Assembly: GCA_905339215.1 (NCBI GenBank)
Contig: CAJPFN010000046.1
Coordinates: 1 to 59,779 of the forward strand
Source of the DNA: Rhizobiaceae bacterium
GTDB lineage: Bacteria > Pseudomonadota > Alphaproteobacteria > Rhizobiales > Rhizobiaceae
Direction of reading: 5' to 3'
DNA length: 59,779 bases
Under the pieces are notes generated by a model. That model saw only the letters and a list, made by a program, of their open reading frames with translations. It did not search any database and had not been told where the DNA came from. A program made the translations under genes and the position numbers. Position 1 is the first letter of the stretch. Each line of letters begins with the position of its first letter. This document shows, one piece after another, positions 43,124-52,205 of this stretch.

Positions 43124-44614
43124 TCAGCCCACCTGGCTCTTCAGGAAATCCTTCACGATTCCGGTGATGCCGCGCGAAAGCAGCGAGTCGAGCGCCTCGA
43201 CGAAGCGGTCGACATGTTCCTTCTGGCAGATCAGCGGCGGCTCGAGGCGGATAACGTTGCGGTTGTACTCGGTGAAGGCGACGAGCACGTCGTAGTCGCG
43301 GAGCAACAGCGCACCGATGAAGCCGGACAGCGACCCCTTCAGCTTGTCGTCGAGCAGCGACACCATGGGCCGCAGGACCATCGGCAGCGTCTGCGAGAAG
43401 TCCTGGAACTCCAGGCCGACCATGAAGCCCTGGCCGCGGACCTCCTTGATGATCTTCGGATACTTTGCCTGCAGCGCGTTCAGCCGGTCGAGCAGGTAGT
43501 CGCCGGTCGCCGCCGCATTGTCGATCAGGCCCTCGTCGTAAAGCACGTTCAGCGCCTCGATCGAGGTAATGCAGGCCTCGCCGATGCCGCCGAAGGTCGC
43601 CGCGGCGTGGATCATCGCCGTCTTCGGCGTGCCGTAGGCCTTCATGTAGACGTCGCGGCGGGCGATCATGGCGCCCATCGCCGTCTTTCCGCCGCCAAGC
43701 GATTTCGCCAGCGCAGTGACGTCGGGCACGACACCGTAGTGCTCGAAGGCGTAGAAGCGGCCGGTACGCCCCACTCCGCACTGCACCTCGTCGGCGACCC
43801 ACAAGACGCCGTACTGGTCGCACAGCTTGCGTAGCTTCTGCCAGAATTCGGCCGGCGCCTGGATGATGCCGCCGCCGCCCTGCACGGTCTCGAGCACGAT
43901 TGTGCCGATCTCCGGATCGGAGCGGAATGCGTTCTCGATGGCGTCGATGTCGCCGAATGGCACGCGCACGGTGTTGCCGACGAGCTTGAACTCGCCGCGG
44001 TAGAGCTGGCCGTCGGTGATCGACAGCACGCCCTTGGTCTTCCCGTGGAAGGAATTCTCCGCATAGACGATCTTCGGCCGCTTCGGACCGGCGGCGCGCT
44101 CGGCGACTTTGACGGCCGCCTCCATGGCTTCCGAACCGGACGAGCCGAGGAAGACCATGTCGAGGTCGCCCGGCGAGCAGGCGGCGATGTTGTGCGCCAG
44201 TGCCGCCGCATACTGCGACATGAAGGCGATGGCGATCTCGTGCCGCTTCTCTTCCTGGAACTTTCGCCGGGCTTCCAGAATGCGCGGATGATTGTGACCC
44301 AAGGCCAGCGAACCGAAACCGCCGAAGAAGTCGAGGATCTTCCGGCCGTTCTGGTCGATGTAGTACATGCCCTCGGCGCGCTCGACCTTCACCTTGTGGA
44401 AGCCGAGCAGCTTCATGAAGTGGAGCTGGCCGGGATTGAGGTGCGCCTTGAACAGGTCGGTCATGCGCGCCACGTCGAGCGCCTTGGCGTCCTCGACGGA
44501 GAGCAGGTTCGGCTTCGGGGTCGCATGCGCGGCTAGAGCCGGCGTCGCGATGACGGTGCGGGCCGCGGCATGGTCTGGGCGGGTCATTGCGTTCATGTCT
44601 TCGGTCCTTGTCAT
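43124..44614 (-). CDS. Class III aminotransferase (PLP)
   Basis: 496 residues from an ATG that overlaps the epimerase stop (ATGA); an ATG at 44596 is an alternative. Class III fold: FFGGFGSLALGHNHP, SSGSEAMEAAVKVA (phosphate-binding), NSFHGKTKGVLSIT, VADEVQCGVGRTGRFYAFEHYG and the Lys region LAKSLGGGKTAMGAMI. Relatives handle ornithine, diaminobutyrate or sugar-amine substrates. In this cluster a sugar-linked amine is possible. The N-terminal ~60 residues are longer than in acetylornithine aminotransferase. Confidence 0.8.
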   Translation of the reverse strand: MTRTEDMNAMTRPDHAAARTVIATPALAAHATPKPNLLSVEDAKALDVARMTDLFKAHLNPGQLHFMKLLGFHKVKVERAEGMYYIDQNGRKILDFFGGFGSLALGHNHPRILEARRKFQEEKRHEIAIAFMSQYAAALAHNIAACSPGDLDMVFLGSSGSEAMEAAVKVAERAAGPKRPKIVYAENSFHGKTKGVLSITDGQLYRGEFKLVGNTVRVPFGDIDAIENAFRSDPEIGTIVLETVQGGGGIIQAPAEFWQKLRKLCDQYGVLWVADEVQCGVGRTGRFYAFEHYGVVPDVTALAKSLGGGKTAMGAMIARRDVYMKAYGTPKTAMIHAAATFGGIGEACITSIEALNVLYDEGLIDNAAATGDYLLDRLNALQAKYPKIIKEVRGQGFMVGLEFQDFSQTLPMVLRPMVSLLDDKLKGSLSGFIGALLLRDYDVLVAFTEYNRNVIRLEPPLICQKEHVDRFVEALDSLLSRGITGIVKDFLKSQVG

Positions 44615-45621
44615 TCGGCCGGTACGCTGTGTGCGGCGGCGACGGCGTGGCCGTCCTTTTTTGCGTGGTATTCCGAATAGGCGGCGATCAGCATGTCCTC
44701 GTCGCGGAACTGCGGCACCCAGCCGAGGTCGCGCTTGCCCTTCGACACGTCGAGCACGCAGTCCTCGTCGGCGATGAGATACTGCTCGGGATCCATGATC
44801 GGCATGTTGAGAAGGTCGAGGAAATCGAGCGTCCGCTTCACCGCCCAGGCGGGCGTCGGCAGCAGGATCGACTTCGAGCCGGCGTGGCGGATCAGGTCGC
44901 CGAGCAGCTTCCTCACCGGTGGCGGGTTCAGCGAGCCGAGATTGTAGGCCTCGTTCGGCACGCCTGCCTTCCAGGCGAGCCTGGCCGCCTCGGCGCAATC
45001 GAACACCGAGATGAACTGGTAGGGGTTCCTGCCCGAGCCGATCATCGGCACCGGCAGGTTCCAGTCGATCAGCTTGAACAGCTTCTCCAGGATGCCGAGG
45101 CGGCCCGGACCGATGATGAGGCGCGGACGGAACAGCGAAATGCGCATGCCCCGCAGGCGCCAGTCGGCGGCGAGTTCCTCGGTCTTCTGCTTCGACAGGC
45201 CGTATTCGCCGAGCGGCGCGACCGGATGGTCTTCCGTCATCGGATAGGTGACGGTGTGGCCGTAGATCATGTCGGTGGTGAAGTGCACCAGGCGGTCGGC
45301 GCCGGCATCGGCCATGGCGTGGATGATGTTGACCGTGCCGTGGTAGTTGACCGGGAAGAAGAAGTCGTGGCGCTTGGCGCGCACCTGGATCGGCGACAGC
45401 ATCTTGGCCGACAGGTTGTAGACCATGTCGCCGGCCTCGATGCCGACCGCTGCGACCGACTGCGGATCGGTTACGTCACAGCGGACGAAATGGGCCTTGC
45501 CGTAGTGCGCGAGATCGCTCTTCACGATGTCGGCAACGACGACGTCCTCGCCGTCGGCAAGCAGTTTCGGGGCAAGATGGCGGCCAACGAAACCGTCGCC
45601 GCCGAAGATCACGTGTTTCAT
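44611..45621 (-). CDS. NAD-dependent epimerase/dehydratase (extended SDR)
   Basis: 336 residues. GGDGFVGRHL nucleotide motif, acidic D in VVADI, STIDMI-like HFTTDMIYG catalytic segment and YGLSK (Y-x3-K). FRPRLIIGPGRLG follows as in nucleotide-sugar epimerases and 3-beta-HSD-like enzymes. Overlaps the EamA gene by 4 bases upstream and the aminotransferase downstream. Likely to act on a sugar donor in the same pathway. Confidence 0.82.
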   Translation of the reverse strand: MKHVIFGGDGFVGRHLAPKLLADGEDVVVADIVKSDLAHYGKAHFVRCDVTDPQSVAAVGIEAGDMVYNLSAKMLSPIQVRAKRHDFFFPVNYHGTVNIIHAMADAGADRLVHFTTDMIYGHTVTYPMTEDHPVAPLGEYGLSKQKTEELAADWRLRGMRISLFRPRLIIGPGRLGILEKLFKLIDWNLPVPMIGSGRNPYQFISVFDCAEAARLAWKAGVPNEAYNLGSLNPPPVRKLLGDLIRHAGSKSILLPTPAWAVKRTLDFLDLLNMPIMDPEQYLIADEDCVLDVSKGKRDLGWVPQFRDEDMLIAAYSEYHAKKDGHAVAAAHSVPAE

Positions 45622-46052
45622 CGGACGAACTCGCTAGTCTGAAGGTTCTGGTTCTGATTGGTGGCGGAGGTCTCGGCATGGCCGCGGCCGCTCTGCGCGA
45701 TCAGCACCGTACCGACGCAGATGAAGGCGATGCCGGCGATGCGCAGCGCGTTGAGATCCTCGCGGAAGACGAAGTAGGCGAACACCGCGACGACGACATA
45801 GGCGAGGCTGAGGAAGGGATAGGCGAAGGACAGGTCGACCTTCGACAGCACGTAGAGGTGCGAAGCCATCGAAATCACGAAGGTGAGCAGGCCGAAGAAC
45901 ACCCAGGGGCTGAACACGATCGCCAGGATCTTCAATGCCGGATTGACGCCGGCGAAGCTGATCGGGCCGAGCGCCATCATGCCCTGCTTCAGCATCAGCT
46001 GAGCGGCGGCGTTGGTCAGCACCGTGAAAAGGATGAAGGGCAGGAATTTCAT
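45618..46052 (-). CDS. EamA/SMR-type small membrane transporter (ArnE-like)
   Basis: 144 residues with four transmembrane helices: PFILFTVLTNAAAQLMLKQG, ILAIVFSPWVFFGLLTFVISMASHLYVLS, FLSLAYVVVAVFAYFVF, IAGIAFICVGTVLIAQ. The KVDLSFAYPFLSLAYVVV motif is typical of EamA half-size carriers such as ArnE/ArnF, which flip polyprenyl-phosphate-linked sugars. In a cluster with DprE1-like and UbiA-like genes, a role as sugar-lipid flippase is a reasonable inference. Confidence 0.8.
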   Translation of the reverse strand: MKFLPFILFTVLTNAAAQLMLKQGMMALGPISFAGVNPALKILAIVFSPWVFFGLLTFVISMASHLYVLSKVDLSFAYPFLSLAYVVVAVFAYFVFREDLNALRIAGIAFICVGTVLIAQSGRGHAETSATNQNQNLQTSEFVR

Positions 46053-46173
46053 ATCGTCCTCGCGCGCCGGCTTGTCTTATCGCACAAACAGTAACATTCG
46101 ACTAAGTCCATGATACAATTTGAGTAAACCCGACCGTTACTTATTTGTTTACCTTGATTGTCGAATATTTTAT
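46053..46173. other. AT-rich promoter-like spacer within the glycan cluster
   Basis: About 121 bases much richer in A+T than the surroundings (for example TTATTTGTTTACC, ATATTTTATCTAA). It splits the UbiA/DprE1 pair from the EamA-to-FkbM run and most likely holds the promoter of the latter, possibly with a silencer binding AT-rich DNA. Confidence 0.45.
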
Positions 46174-47526
46174 CTAACCGGCCATCAGGACCGGCGATGT
46201 CGAGGTTGGCAGGCGCATCGCCGTGCGCCGCCAGAAATCGGATACGAAGGCGGGATCGCGCCGGGCCTCGAGCTGCTGCCAGCCGGGAAAGGACGCGGCA
46301 AAAACCTTCGCGCTCATGCGCGCGTCCTTGTAGGGATTGACCGCACCGCCTGCTGCCATGGTCACATGGTCAAGCTCGCGCAGCAGTGACAGCGTCTTCT
46401 CGCCGCGGTTGGGGAAGTCGAGGGTGAGCGTGTAGCCCGGCCTGGGGAAGGACAGCAGGCCTGGCGAGGTCATCTCGCCGAAACGCTTGAGCACGGTCAG
46501 GAACGATCCCTCGCCGGCGTCGCGGGCGACGCGCAGCAACTCGGCGACGGCCGTCCTTGCCGCCTCCGTGGGAATGACGCTCTGGTGCTGGAAGAGGCCC
46601 CGCGGGCCGTAGAGGCGATTCCAGTGGCTGACCCCGTCGAGCGGGAAGAAGAAGGTGTCGGCGCTCGCGCGGTGCGGATCGGGCGATGCACCCTTGCGCC
46701 AGTAGTAGGCCCCGTTGAACAGCCTGAGGAATGGCCGGCCAATCACACTGAAGGGCGGACGGAACGGGACCAGCGGGCGGAACGGCAGGCCGCGCCCCTT
46801 CACCGGCTCCCGCCCGGTCGCATGGTTTCCGGCGATCAGCAGGCCTCTGCCTGCGGACCGTCCCGAGGCAAGTTGATCGATCCAGGCGACGGCGTACTCG
46901 TTTTCGTCGTCGGCGGCCTGGGCGATGTCGAAGTACTCCGCCAGGTCGCGGAAGCGGGAGACGCGCTCGTCCACGTCCGTCGAGGCGACTTTCATCATCC
47001 TGACTTCAGCGCTGAGGATCAGGCCGGTAAGGCCGAGCCCGCCGATCGTGGCGCGAAAGAGCTCGACGTTCTGCGTCGGGCTGCAGCGATAGTAGACGCC
47101 GTCCGAGCGCAATAGGGTCAGCGACTCGACATGGCCGCCGAAAGTGCCGCGGCGATGGTGGTTCTTGCCGTGGACGTCGTTTGCGATCGCGCCGCCGAGT
47201 GTGATGAAGCGCGTACCTGGAACGACCGGCGGGAAGAAGCCCTGCGGGCCGACGAGCGCGATGATGTCGGACAGCATCGCACCGGCCTCGGCCTTCAGCA
47301 GGCCGCTCTGCGGATCGAAGTCTATGATTTGGCTGCGGCTGCGCATGTCGATCAGCGTGCCGAGGCCGTTCAGGCAGGAATCGCCGTAGCTGCGGCCGTT
47401 GCCGTAGGCGAGGACGGCATTGATGCCGGCCTGCCGCCCGCGCAGGCGGCGTTCGCCCTCCGCCGGGTCGATGACCTGCGGCGACGGTCCGCCGACCAGT
47501 CCGAAGCTCTGCATGTGCGCGGCCAT
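46174..47526 (-). CDS. DprE1-like FAD-dependent oxidase (decaprenylphosphoryl-ribose 2'-oxidase family)
   Basis: 450 residues. Matches DprE1: YGNGRSYGDSCLN, GTRFITLGGAIANDVHGKNHH (FAD-binding), FGGHVESLTLLR, and FLTVLKRFG...LSFPRPGYTLTLDFP. In Mycobacterium this enzyme oxidises decaprenylphosphoryl-ribose on the way to the arabinose donor. The active-site Lys (PYKDARMS) is kept, but the position equivalent to mycobacterial Cys387 is Thr (YTLTLDFP versus WNICVDFP from memory). Coupled by ATGA to the UbiA-type gene. No DprE2-like partner is obvious in the cluster. Confidence 0.82.
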   Translation of the reverse strand: MAAHMQSFGLVGGPSPQVIDPAEGERRLRGRQAGINAVLAYGNGRSYGDSCLNGLGTLIDMRSRSQIIDFDPQSGLLKAEAGAMLSDIIALVGPQGFFPPVVPGTRFITLGGAIANDVHGKNHHRRGTFGGHVESLTLLRSDGVYYRCSPTQNVELFRATIGGLGLTGLILSAEVRMMKVASTDVDERVSRFRDLAEYFDIAQAADDENEYAVAWIDQLASGRSAGRGLLIAGNHATGREPVKGRGLPFRPLVPFRPPFSVIGRPFLRLFNGAYYWRKGASPDPHRASADTFFFPLDGVSHWNRLYGPRGLFQHQSVIPTEAARTAVAELLRVARDAGEGSFLTVLKRFGEMTSPGLLSFPRPGYTLTLDFPNRGEKTLSLLRELDHVTMAAGGAVNPYKDARMSAKVFAASFPGWQQLEARRDPAFVSDFWRRTAMRLPTSTSPVLMAG

Positions 47527-48965
47527 CAGATCAGCGCTCCGGCTAGCACGAGTGCCGCGCCGAACGCCGCCATCGCCTGGCTGCGCCAGTCGCGGATGAT
47601 GAAGACGATCGGATCGTCGTGCATCTCGTCGCGGCGCGCCAGGATCCAGATGCGCATCGTCAGGTAGAGCACGATGGGCGCCAGCGGCCAGACGAACCAG
47701 GGTTCAGGATAGAGTTCGCGCACCGCGTCGCTGTCGATGTAGAGCGCAAGCACGAGCGCCGACGAGAACGCCGACGCCATGCCCGCCTGGGCGACGATAT
47801 CCTGGTCCTCGGCCCGGTAGCCGCGGCCGGCGATGCGCTCGCCCTCGCTCAGCGTCGTCGAGCGCAGTTCGACGTAGCGCTTCACCAGCGCCAGCGACAG
47901 GAAGAAGAAGATCGAGAAGGCGAGCAGCCAGAACGAGGCTTCGATGCCCGTCGCCGCCGCACCGGCGAGCACGCGCATCGTGTAGAGGCCGGCGAGCGTC
48001 AGCACGTCGATGAGAAGCATCCGCTTTAGCGACAGGGAATAGGCCGTGGTGATGACGAGATAGGCAGCCAGCGCCACGCCGAAGAGCGGCGGCAACAAAA
48101 GGGCTGCCCCGGCACTGACGGCGAGTAGGACGGCGATCGCGGCGAAGCCGGCCGGAATCGAGAGCAGTCCGCTGGCGAAGGGCCGTTTGCGTTTGGTCGG
48201 ATGGGCGCGATCGACCGCGAGATCGAAGAAGTCGTTGACGATGTAGATCGCCGAGGCGGCGGCACTGAAGGAGACGAAGGCGATCGCGCAGGCGAGCAGA
48301 GCCCCTGGATCGGAATATCGCTGCGCCAGAATCAGCGGCACGAAGATCAGCAGGTTCTTCAGCCACTGGTGGACGCGCAGCATGCGCGCGACAGTGCGGA
48401 GGCTGGGCTTCGGCGCTTCGATCAGGTCGCCGCCGTGCTTGCGGTGCCACTGCGAAGCGGCGCGGTCCGGGGCGACGACCACGGCCCTGCGCGCCGAATC
48501 GAAGATGGCGATGTCGTGCCGGCTGTTGCCGAGATAGTCGTAGCCCCCGTCGCCATAGGCCGCGGTGAGGGCTGCGCTCTTGCGCCCGGAAGTGAGGTTG
48601 TGGGCGCCGTCCGTCGCCATGACCTGGTCGAACAGGCCGAGATGGGCCGCAATCGCTTCGGCGAACTTGCGCGGCGTTCCGGTGGCGAGCACGATCCTGC
48701 GCCCCGAGGCGCGCGCCTCGCGCAGGCGTGCGACGACCTCGTCGCGGTAGGGCAGCAGCGTCGGATCGATGTCGACGCGTGCCGCGATCTCGAGTTTCAG
48801 CCGTGCCGGGCCGCCCCGAACGAGCCAGAAGGGCACCAGGAACAGGAAGAGCGGATTCTTGCGCAGAAGCAGGAACAGCCCTTCCCACAGGAGGTCGGTC
48901 GCGATCAGCGTACCGTCGAGATCGACCGCCAGCGGAACCGCCGTGCTATCGGTTCGTGCGTCCAT
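47526..48965 (-). CDS. HAD phosphatase-UbiA fusion, polyprenyl-phosphate phosphoribosyltransferase-like
   Basis: About 479 residues; ATG 48965 has AGGGAA at good spacing, ATG 48971 also possible. N-terminal HAD domain (DLDGTLIATDLLWEG, VLATGTP, YLGNSRHDIAIFD). From ~190, a UbiA prenyltransferase with VHQWLKNLLIFVPLI, the Asp-rich motif NDFFDLAVDRAHPTKRKRPF and about eight transmembrane helices. Homologues transfer phosphoribose to polyprenyl phosphate; the fused phosphatase would then remove the 5-phosphate, which explains the fusion. Upstream of and overlapping the DprE1-like gene. Related to NoeC-type proteins of rhizobial arabinosylation loci. Confidence 0.82.
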   Translation of the reverse strand: MDARTDSTAVPLAVDLDGTLIATDLLWEGLFLLLRKNPLFLFLVPFWLVRGGPARLKLEIAARVDIDPTLLPYRDEVVARLREARASGRRIVLATGTPRKFAEAIAAHLGLFDQVMATDGAHNLTSGRKSAALTAAYGDGGYDYLGNSRHDIAIFDSARRAVVVAPDRAASQWHRKHGGDLIEAPKPSLRTVARMLRVHQWLKNLLIFVPLILAQRYSDPGALLACAIAFVSFSAAASAIYIVNDFFDLAVDRAHPTKRKRPFASGLLSIPAGFAAIAVLLAVSAGAALLLPPLFGVALAAYLVITTAYSLSLKRMLLIDVLTLAGLYTMRVLAGAAATGIEASFWLLAFSIFFFLSLALVKRYVELRSTTLSEGERIAGRGYRAEDQDIVAQAGMASAFSSALVLALYIDSDAVRELYPEPWFVWPLAPIVLYLTMRIWILARRDEMHDDPIVFIIRDWRSQAMAAFGAALVLAGALI

Positions 48966-49110
48966 GTCCATTTCCCTGCGCCCGTCGTCGTGGAGACGCG
49001 CCGTTGGCCCGGGTATAGGACGAAGACCGCACTTGACGGTTAAATCTGGGCAGGGAACCCGGCGCCTGCCGACCATTTTGCCGCGCAGGATGAACGGCGG
49101 GTTACCCGAA

Positions 49111-49142
49111 AAGATAAAAGGCCGGAGATCGTCTCTCCGGCC
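49111..49142 (-). terminator. Intrinsic terminator (minus strand)
   Basis: Perfect 9-bp stem GGCCGGAGA/TCTCCGGCC (49120-49128 with 49134-49142) with a 5-base loop, followed on the minus strand by TTTTATCTT. It ends the small exported-protein gene at 49167. Confidence 0.8.
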
Positions 49143-49166
49143 CTTCCGCGCGGGATATGCGCGCGA

Positions 49167-49430
49167 CTACTTGATCTTGCCGACGCCACCCGAGATCTCG
49201 ACCGTCTCCGAGCCGTTCAGCGCCTCGCGGTCGCCGTTCGGCATGGTGACGAAGCAGCCGCTCGGGCAGAACTGGACCGTCTCGCCGGCGCCGATGGCGA
49301 TCTCCGACTTGTCGCCGCCTTCGGTAACGATCAGCGTGCGCGGCTCGGAATCGAGGTTGGTCGCGCTCGCGGCCATCCCGTGGCCGCTCATCGCGACCAG
49401 TCCGGCGAGGGCGAGGCAGAACTTCTTCAT
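49167..49430 (-). CDS. Small exported hypothetical protein
   Basis: 87 residues: a signal peptide KKFCLALAGLVAMSGHGMAAS then a ~65-residue mature domain with SEPRTLIVTEGGDKSEIAIG and two cysteines (FCPSGCF) likely in a disulfide. Periplasmic, family not recognised. It is followed by a strong terminator, so it is a single-gene transcript or operon end. Confidence 0.65.
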   Translation of the reverse strand: MKKFCLALAGLVAMSGHGMAASATNLDSEPRTLIVTEGGDKSEIAIGAGETVQFCPSGCFVTMPNGDREALNGSETVEISGGVGKIK

Positions 49431-49539
49431 GGCTCAATCGGTGTTTCCACCGCCTCTGCGTATCGGAAGAACCCCTTCGGCCTTCCTTTCGTGGAACCTT
49501 ATAGGAGATCGAAGCTGAACGGCAACTGAATGGACGTAC

Positions 49540-51996
49540 CTACACCGGATCCGGGCGCTTCCGCCGTCGGCGGGCGGTCGGCTCGGTCTGCGGCGCGACT
49601 GGGACCGGCGGTGCCGACATGTCGCCCGCCGGCGGTTCGGTCTCGCGGCGCAGGAGAACTTCGCGCTGTGGGAACGGAATGACGATCCTTTCACGCTCGA
49701 AGGCTTCGACGATGGCAAAGCGAATGTCGTTCTGCACGGCGAGGCTGCCGAGAATGTCGGAGAGGAAGATGCGCACCTCGAAGTTCAGCGACGAATCGCC
49801 GAAGCCGCTGAAATGGACGAAGGGCTCGGGGTTTTTCAACACCGACGGATGGCTGCGCGCGATGTCGAGCAGGATGGCGTGGACCCTGCGCGGATCGGTT
49901 CCGTATGCGACGCCGACCGGGATCTCGACGCGTCCGAGCCTGTTCCTGTGCGTCCAGTTGCCGACCGCCGCGTTGATCAGCTCCGAATTCGGCAGGATGA
50001 CGGTCTGCCGCTGGAAGGTCTCGATCTCGGTGGCTCGCACGCTGATCTTCTTGACCGTGCCCGACACCGCTCCGGCGACGATCCAGTCACCCACCTTGAA
50101 AGGCCGCTCGGCGAGGAGAATCAGTCCCGAGACGAAGTTGGAGACGACGTTCTGCAGGCCGAAGCCGATGCCGAGCGAGAGCGCGCCGGCGACCAGCGCC
50201 AGGTTGGAGAGATCGATGCCCGCGGCCGAGATGCCAAGCAGTCCGGCCAGGACGACGCCCGCATAGCCTACGCCGGTGCGGATCGAATTGCGCACGCCGG
50301 CGTCAACCCGGCCGCGCGCCATCACCGAGCCGTCCAGCCATCCCTGGAACCAGCGCGTCAGGAAATAGAGGAGCACGAAGACGAAGACGCCGGACAGGAT
50401 GCCGGTGAGCGAGAACGAAAACGAGCCGATCGTGATCTCGGTCGCCAGACGGTAGAGCCACGCGGTGATGTCGCCCGGTTGAAAACCCCACTGGAGCAGG
50501 ATCAGGGGCAGCCCGATCAGGATGACGATGAAGTTGGTGGCAACCGAGACGACGAGGCCGAGCTGGTCGAGCGTGGTCTCGTCGACCTTGAACCAGCGCC
50601 CGTAGCGGCGGCCGAGCGCGGTGCCGCCGAAGGCGCCTTCTGCCGCGATCGCGGACGCCGACTGGAAACCGATATACATGGTCGCCAGGATCGCGCCGGT
50701 GATGACGATCTGCTGCGACATGAATCGCGCCAGGCCGATATAGCCGAGCAGCCCGGCGACGACGGTCGCACCGCCCAGGCCGAACAGGAGGAAGCGGAAC
50801 GCCGGATGCCACGGGCGCGCTGTGCCCTTCGCGTCGACGAAAGGCTTCACCAAACCGATGAGGATGATCAGCGCACCGGTCAGGAAGGTCGAGACCAGGC
50901 TCTCGCCGACGGTCAGGGACAGCGGCGATCCGAGGACCTCGAAAACCTTCGTGAGAAAATGATCGACGCCGGTGAAGAACGCCGTCGCCGACACGAGTAC
51001 GACCAGGAGGTGCCCCGCTGACGGCCCGACGGGGATCAATCTCCATTCGAGCTGTGGAGGCGCGAGCACGGCTCGTCCGAGCCTGTGGACGAAATAGACG
51101 ACGGCGACGACGTAGAACAGGGAGCGGAGCATCGCGCCGATGTCGCCGCGCAACACGCTGAAGTAGTCGAAGAAGAAGTAGGTCGCGGCGAGAAACACCG
51201 CGAGCGCCGCCGACGGCAGCAACGTCGACCAGAACGCCACGGACAGGCGGCTGAGATAGGATGGCTGCGCCGCCGCTGGGTCCGAAACGAACAGACCGCC
51301 AAGAACGCGCCTTCCGCCAATGACCAGGATTGCGGCCGCTGCGAGCGCGAAGAACGCCGCCGCGGTGACCGATTTGAGCTTGAACTGGAAGACGAACCGC
51401 AGCCAGGACGACACGGTGTAATAGAAGTCGCCCATCTCGTCGGCGAACGCCGTCAGCACCTCGCCGACGAGCGCGTAGTCGATGGTGTAGCGTTTGGTCA
51501 GCAGGCGCGCGAAGAGATCGCGGCGCATTGCGGCGATGTCGTCGACGAGTCGCTTGATGCGAACCGACAGGTTCTCCGCGACGCCCAGCAGGACGTTTAT
51601 CTCCGCTTTCTCGGAAACGAGATTCTGGCGTTCCCCCGCCACGATGTCGGGTTCGGCCGGCTGGCCCTCGCCCGGGGCCGGGCCAAGCTGTTCGAGGCGC
51701 GCGTTGATCTCGGCGAGGCGCGGACGGAATGCGAGGCCGCTCTTCAGCACCGCCTGCGAAACGGTTTCGAGTTCCGCTCTGAGGGCAACCAGCCTGGCAT
51801 CGTCCTCGGCGCTGTCGGCAACCTTCCTGGCGAGTTCGTCGATCTTGACGGTGAGGCGGTCGAGCTCGGACTGCTGTTCGCCGATGAGGCCGGCGCCGAA
51901 ATTGCCCACGTTCTGGGCCGAGGCCGCGGCGGCCCAGAAGAGCGCGCAGATCCCGATCAGGAGGATGGCGAGGCGCCGCATGGTATGGGTCGGCAT
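49540..51996 (-). CDS. DUF3772 mechanosensitive channel of the MscS family
   Basis: 818 residues. Signal peptide (RRLAILLIGICALFWAAAASA) and periplasmic DUF3772 coiled region (~30-190, rich in RLTVKIDELARKV heptads). A run of about ten transmembrane helices follows, then the MscS pore and beta domain at ~560-690 (LVAGALSLGIGFGLQNVVSNFVSGLILLAERPFKVGDWI, then TEIETFQRQTVILPNSELINAAVGNWTHRN). Large inner-membrane tension-gated channel for osmotic release. The C-terminus is a Pro/Arg-rich tail. Confidence 0.87.
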   Translation of the reverse strand: MPTHTMRRLAILLIGICALFWAAAASAQNVGNFGAGLIGEQQSELDRLTVKIDELARKVADSAEDDARLVALRAELETVSQAVLKSGLAFRPRLAEINARLEQLGPAPGEGQPAEPDIVAGERQNLVSEKAEINVLLGVAENLSVRIKRLVDDIAAMRRDLFARLLTKRYTIDYALVGEVLTAFADEMGDFYYTVSSWLRFVFQFKLKSVTAAAFFALAAAAILVIGGRRVLGGLFVSDPAAAQPSYLSRLSVAFWSTLLPSAALAVFLAATYFFFDYFSVLRGDIGAMLRSLFYVVAVVYFVHRLGRAVLAPPQLEWRLIPVGPSAGHLLVVLVSATAFFTGVDHFLTKVFEVLGSPLSLTVGESLVSTFLTGALIILIGLVKPFVDAKGTARPWHPAFRFLLFGLGGATVVAGLLGYIGLARFMSQQIVITGAILATMYIGFQSASAIAAEGAFGGTALGRRYGRWFKVDETTLDQLGLVVSVATNFIVILIGLPLILLQWGFQPGDITAWLYRLATEITIGSFSFSLTGILSGVFVFVLLYFLTRWFQGWLDGSVMARGRVDAGVRNSIRTGVGYAGVVLAGLLGISAAGIDLSNLALVAGALSLGIGFGLQNVVSNFVSGLILLAERPFKVGDWIVAGAVSGTVKKISVRATEIETFQRQTVILPNSELINAAVGNWTHRNRLGRVEIPVGVAYGTDPRRVHAILLDIARSHPSVLKNPEPFVHFSGFGDSSLNFEVRIFLSDILGSLAVQNDIRFAIVEAFERERIVIPFPQREVLLRRETEPPAGDMSAPPVPVAPQTEPTARRRRKRPDPV

Positions 51997-52205
51997 CGTG
52001 TCCTTGTCCGGCCGCCCGGCCGCGGCCGTTCGGTCCTTGTCCGTGCCTTGATAATCAGGCGGACCCGACCCGGCAAGCGCCCAGCGGTCGCGGTATCCGC
52101 CATTGCCGCGCGAGGTCGGCCATGCGAAAGGCCATGGCGGAATATTCGCCGTGGTGGCCCGGCGCCCCCTATAGGCTCGCGCATCGCATGAAACGGAATG
52201 TCCCG

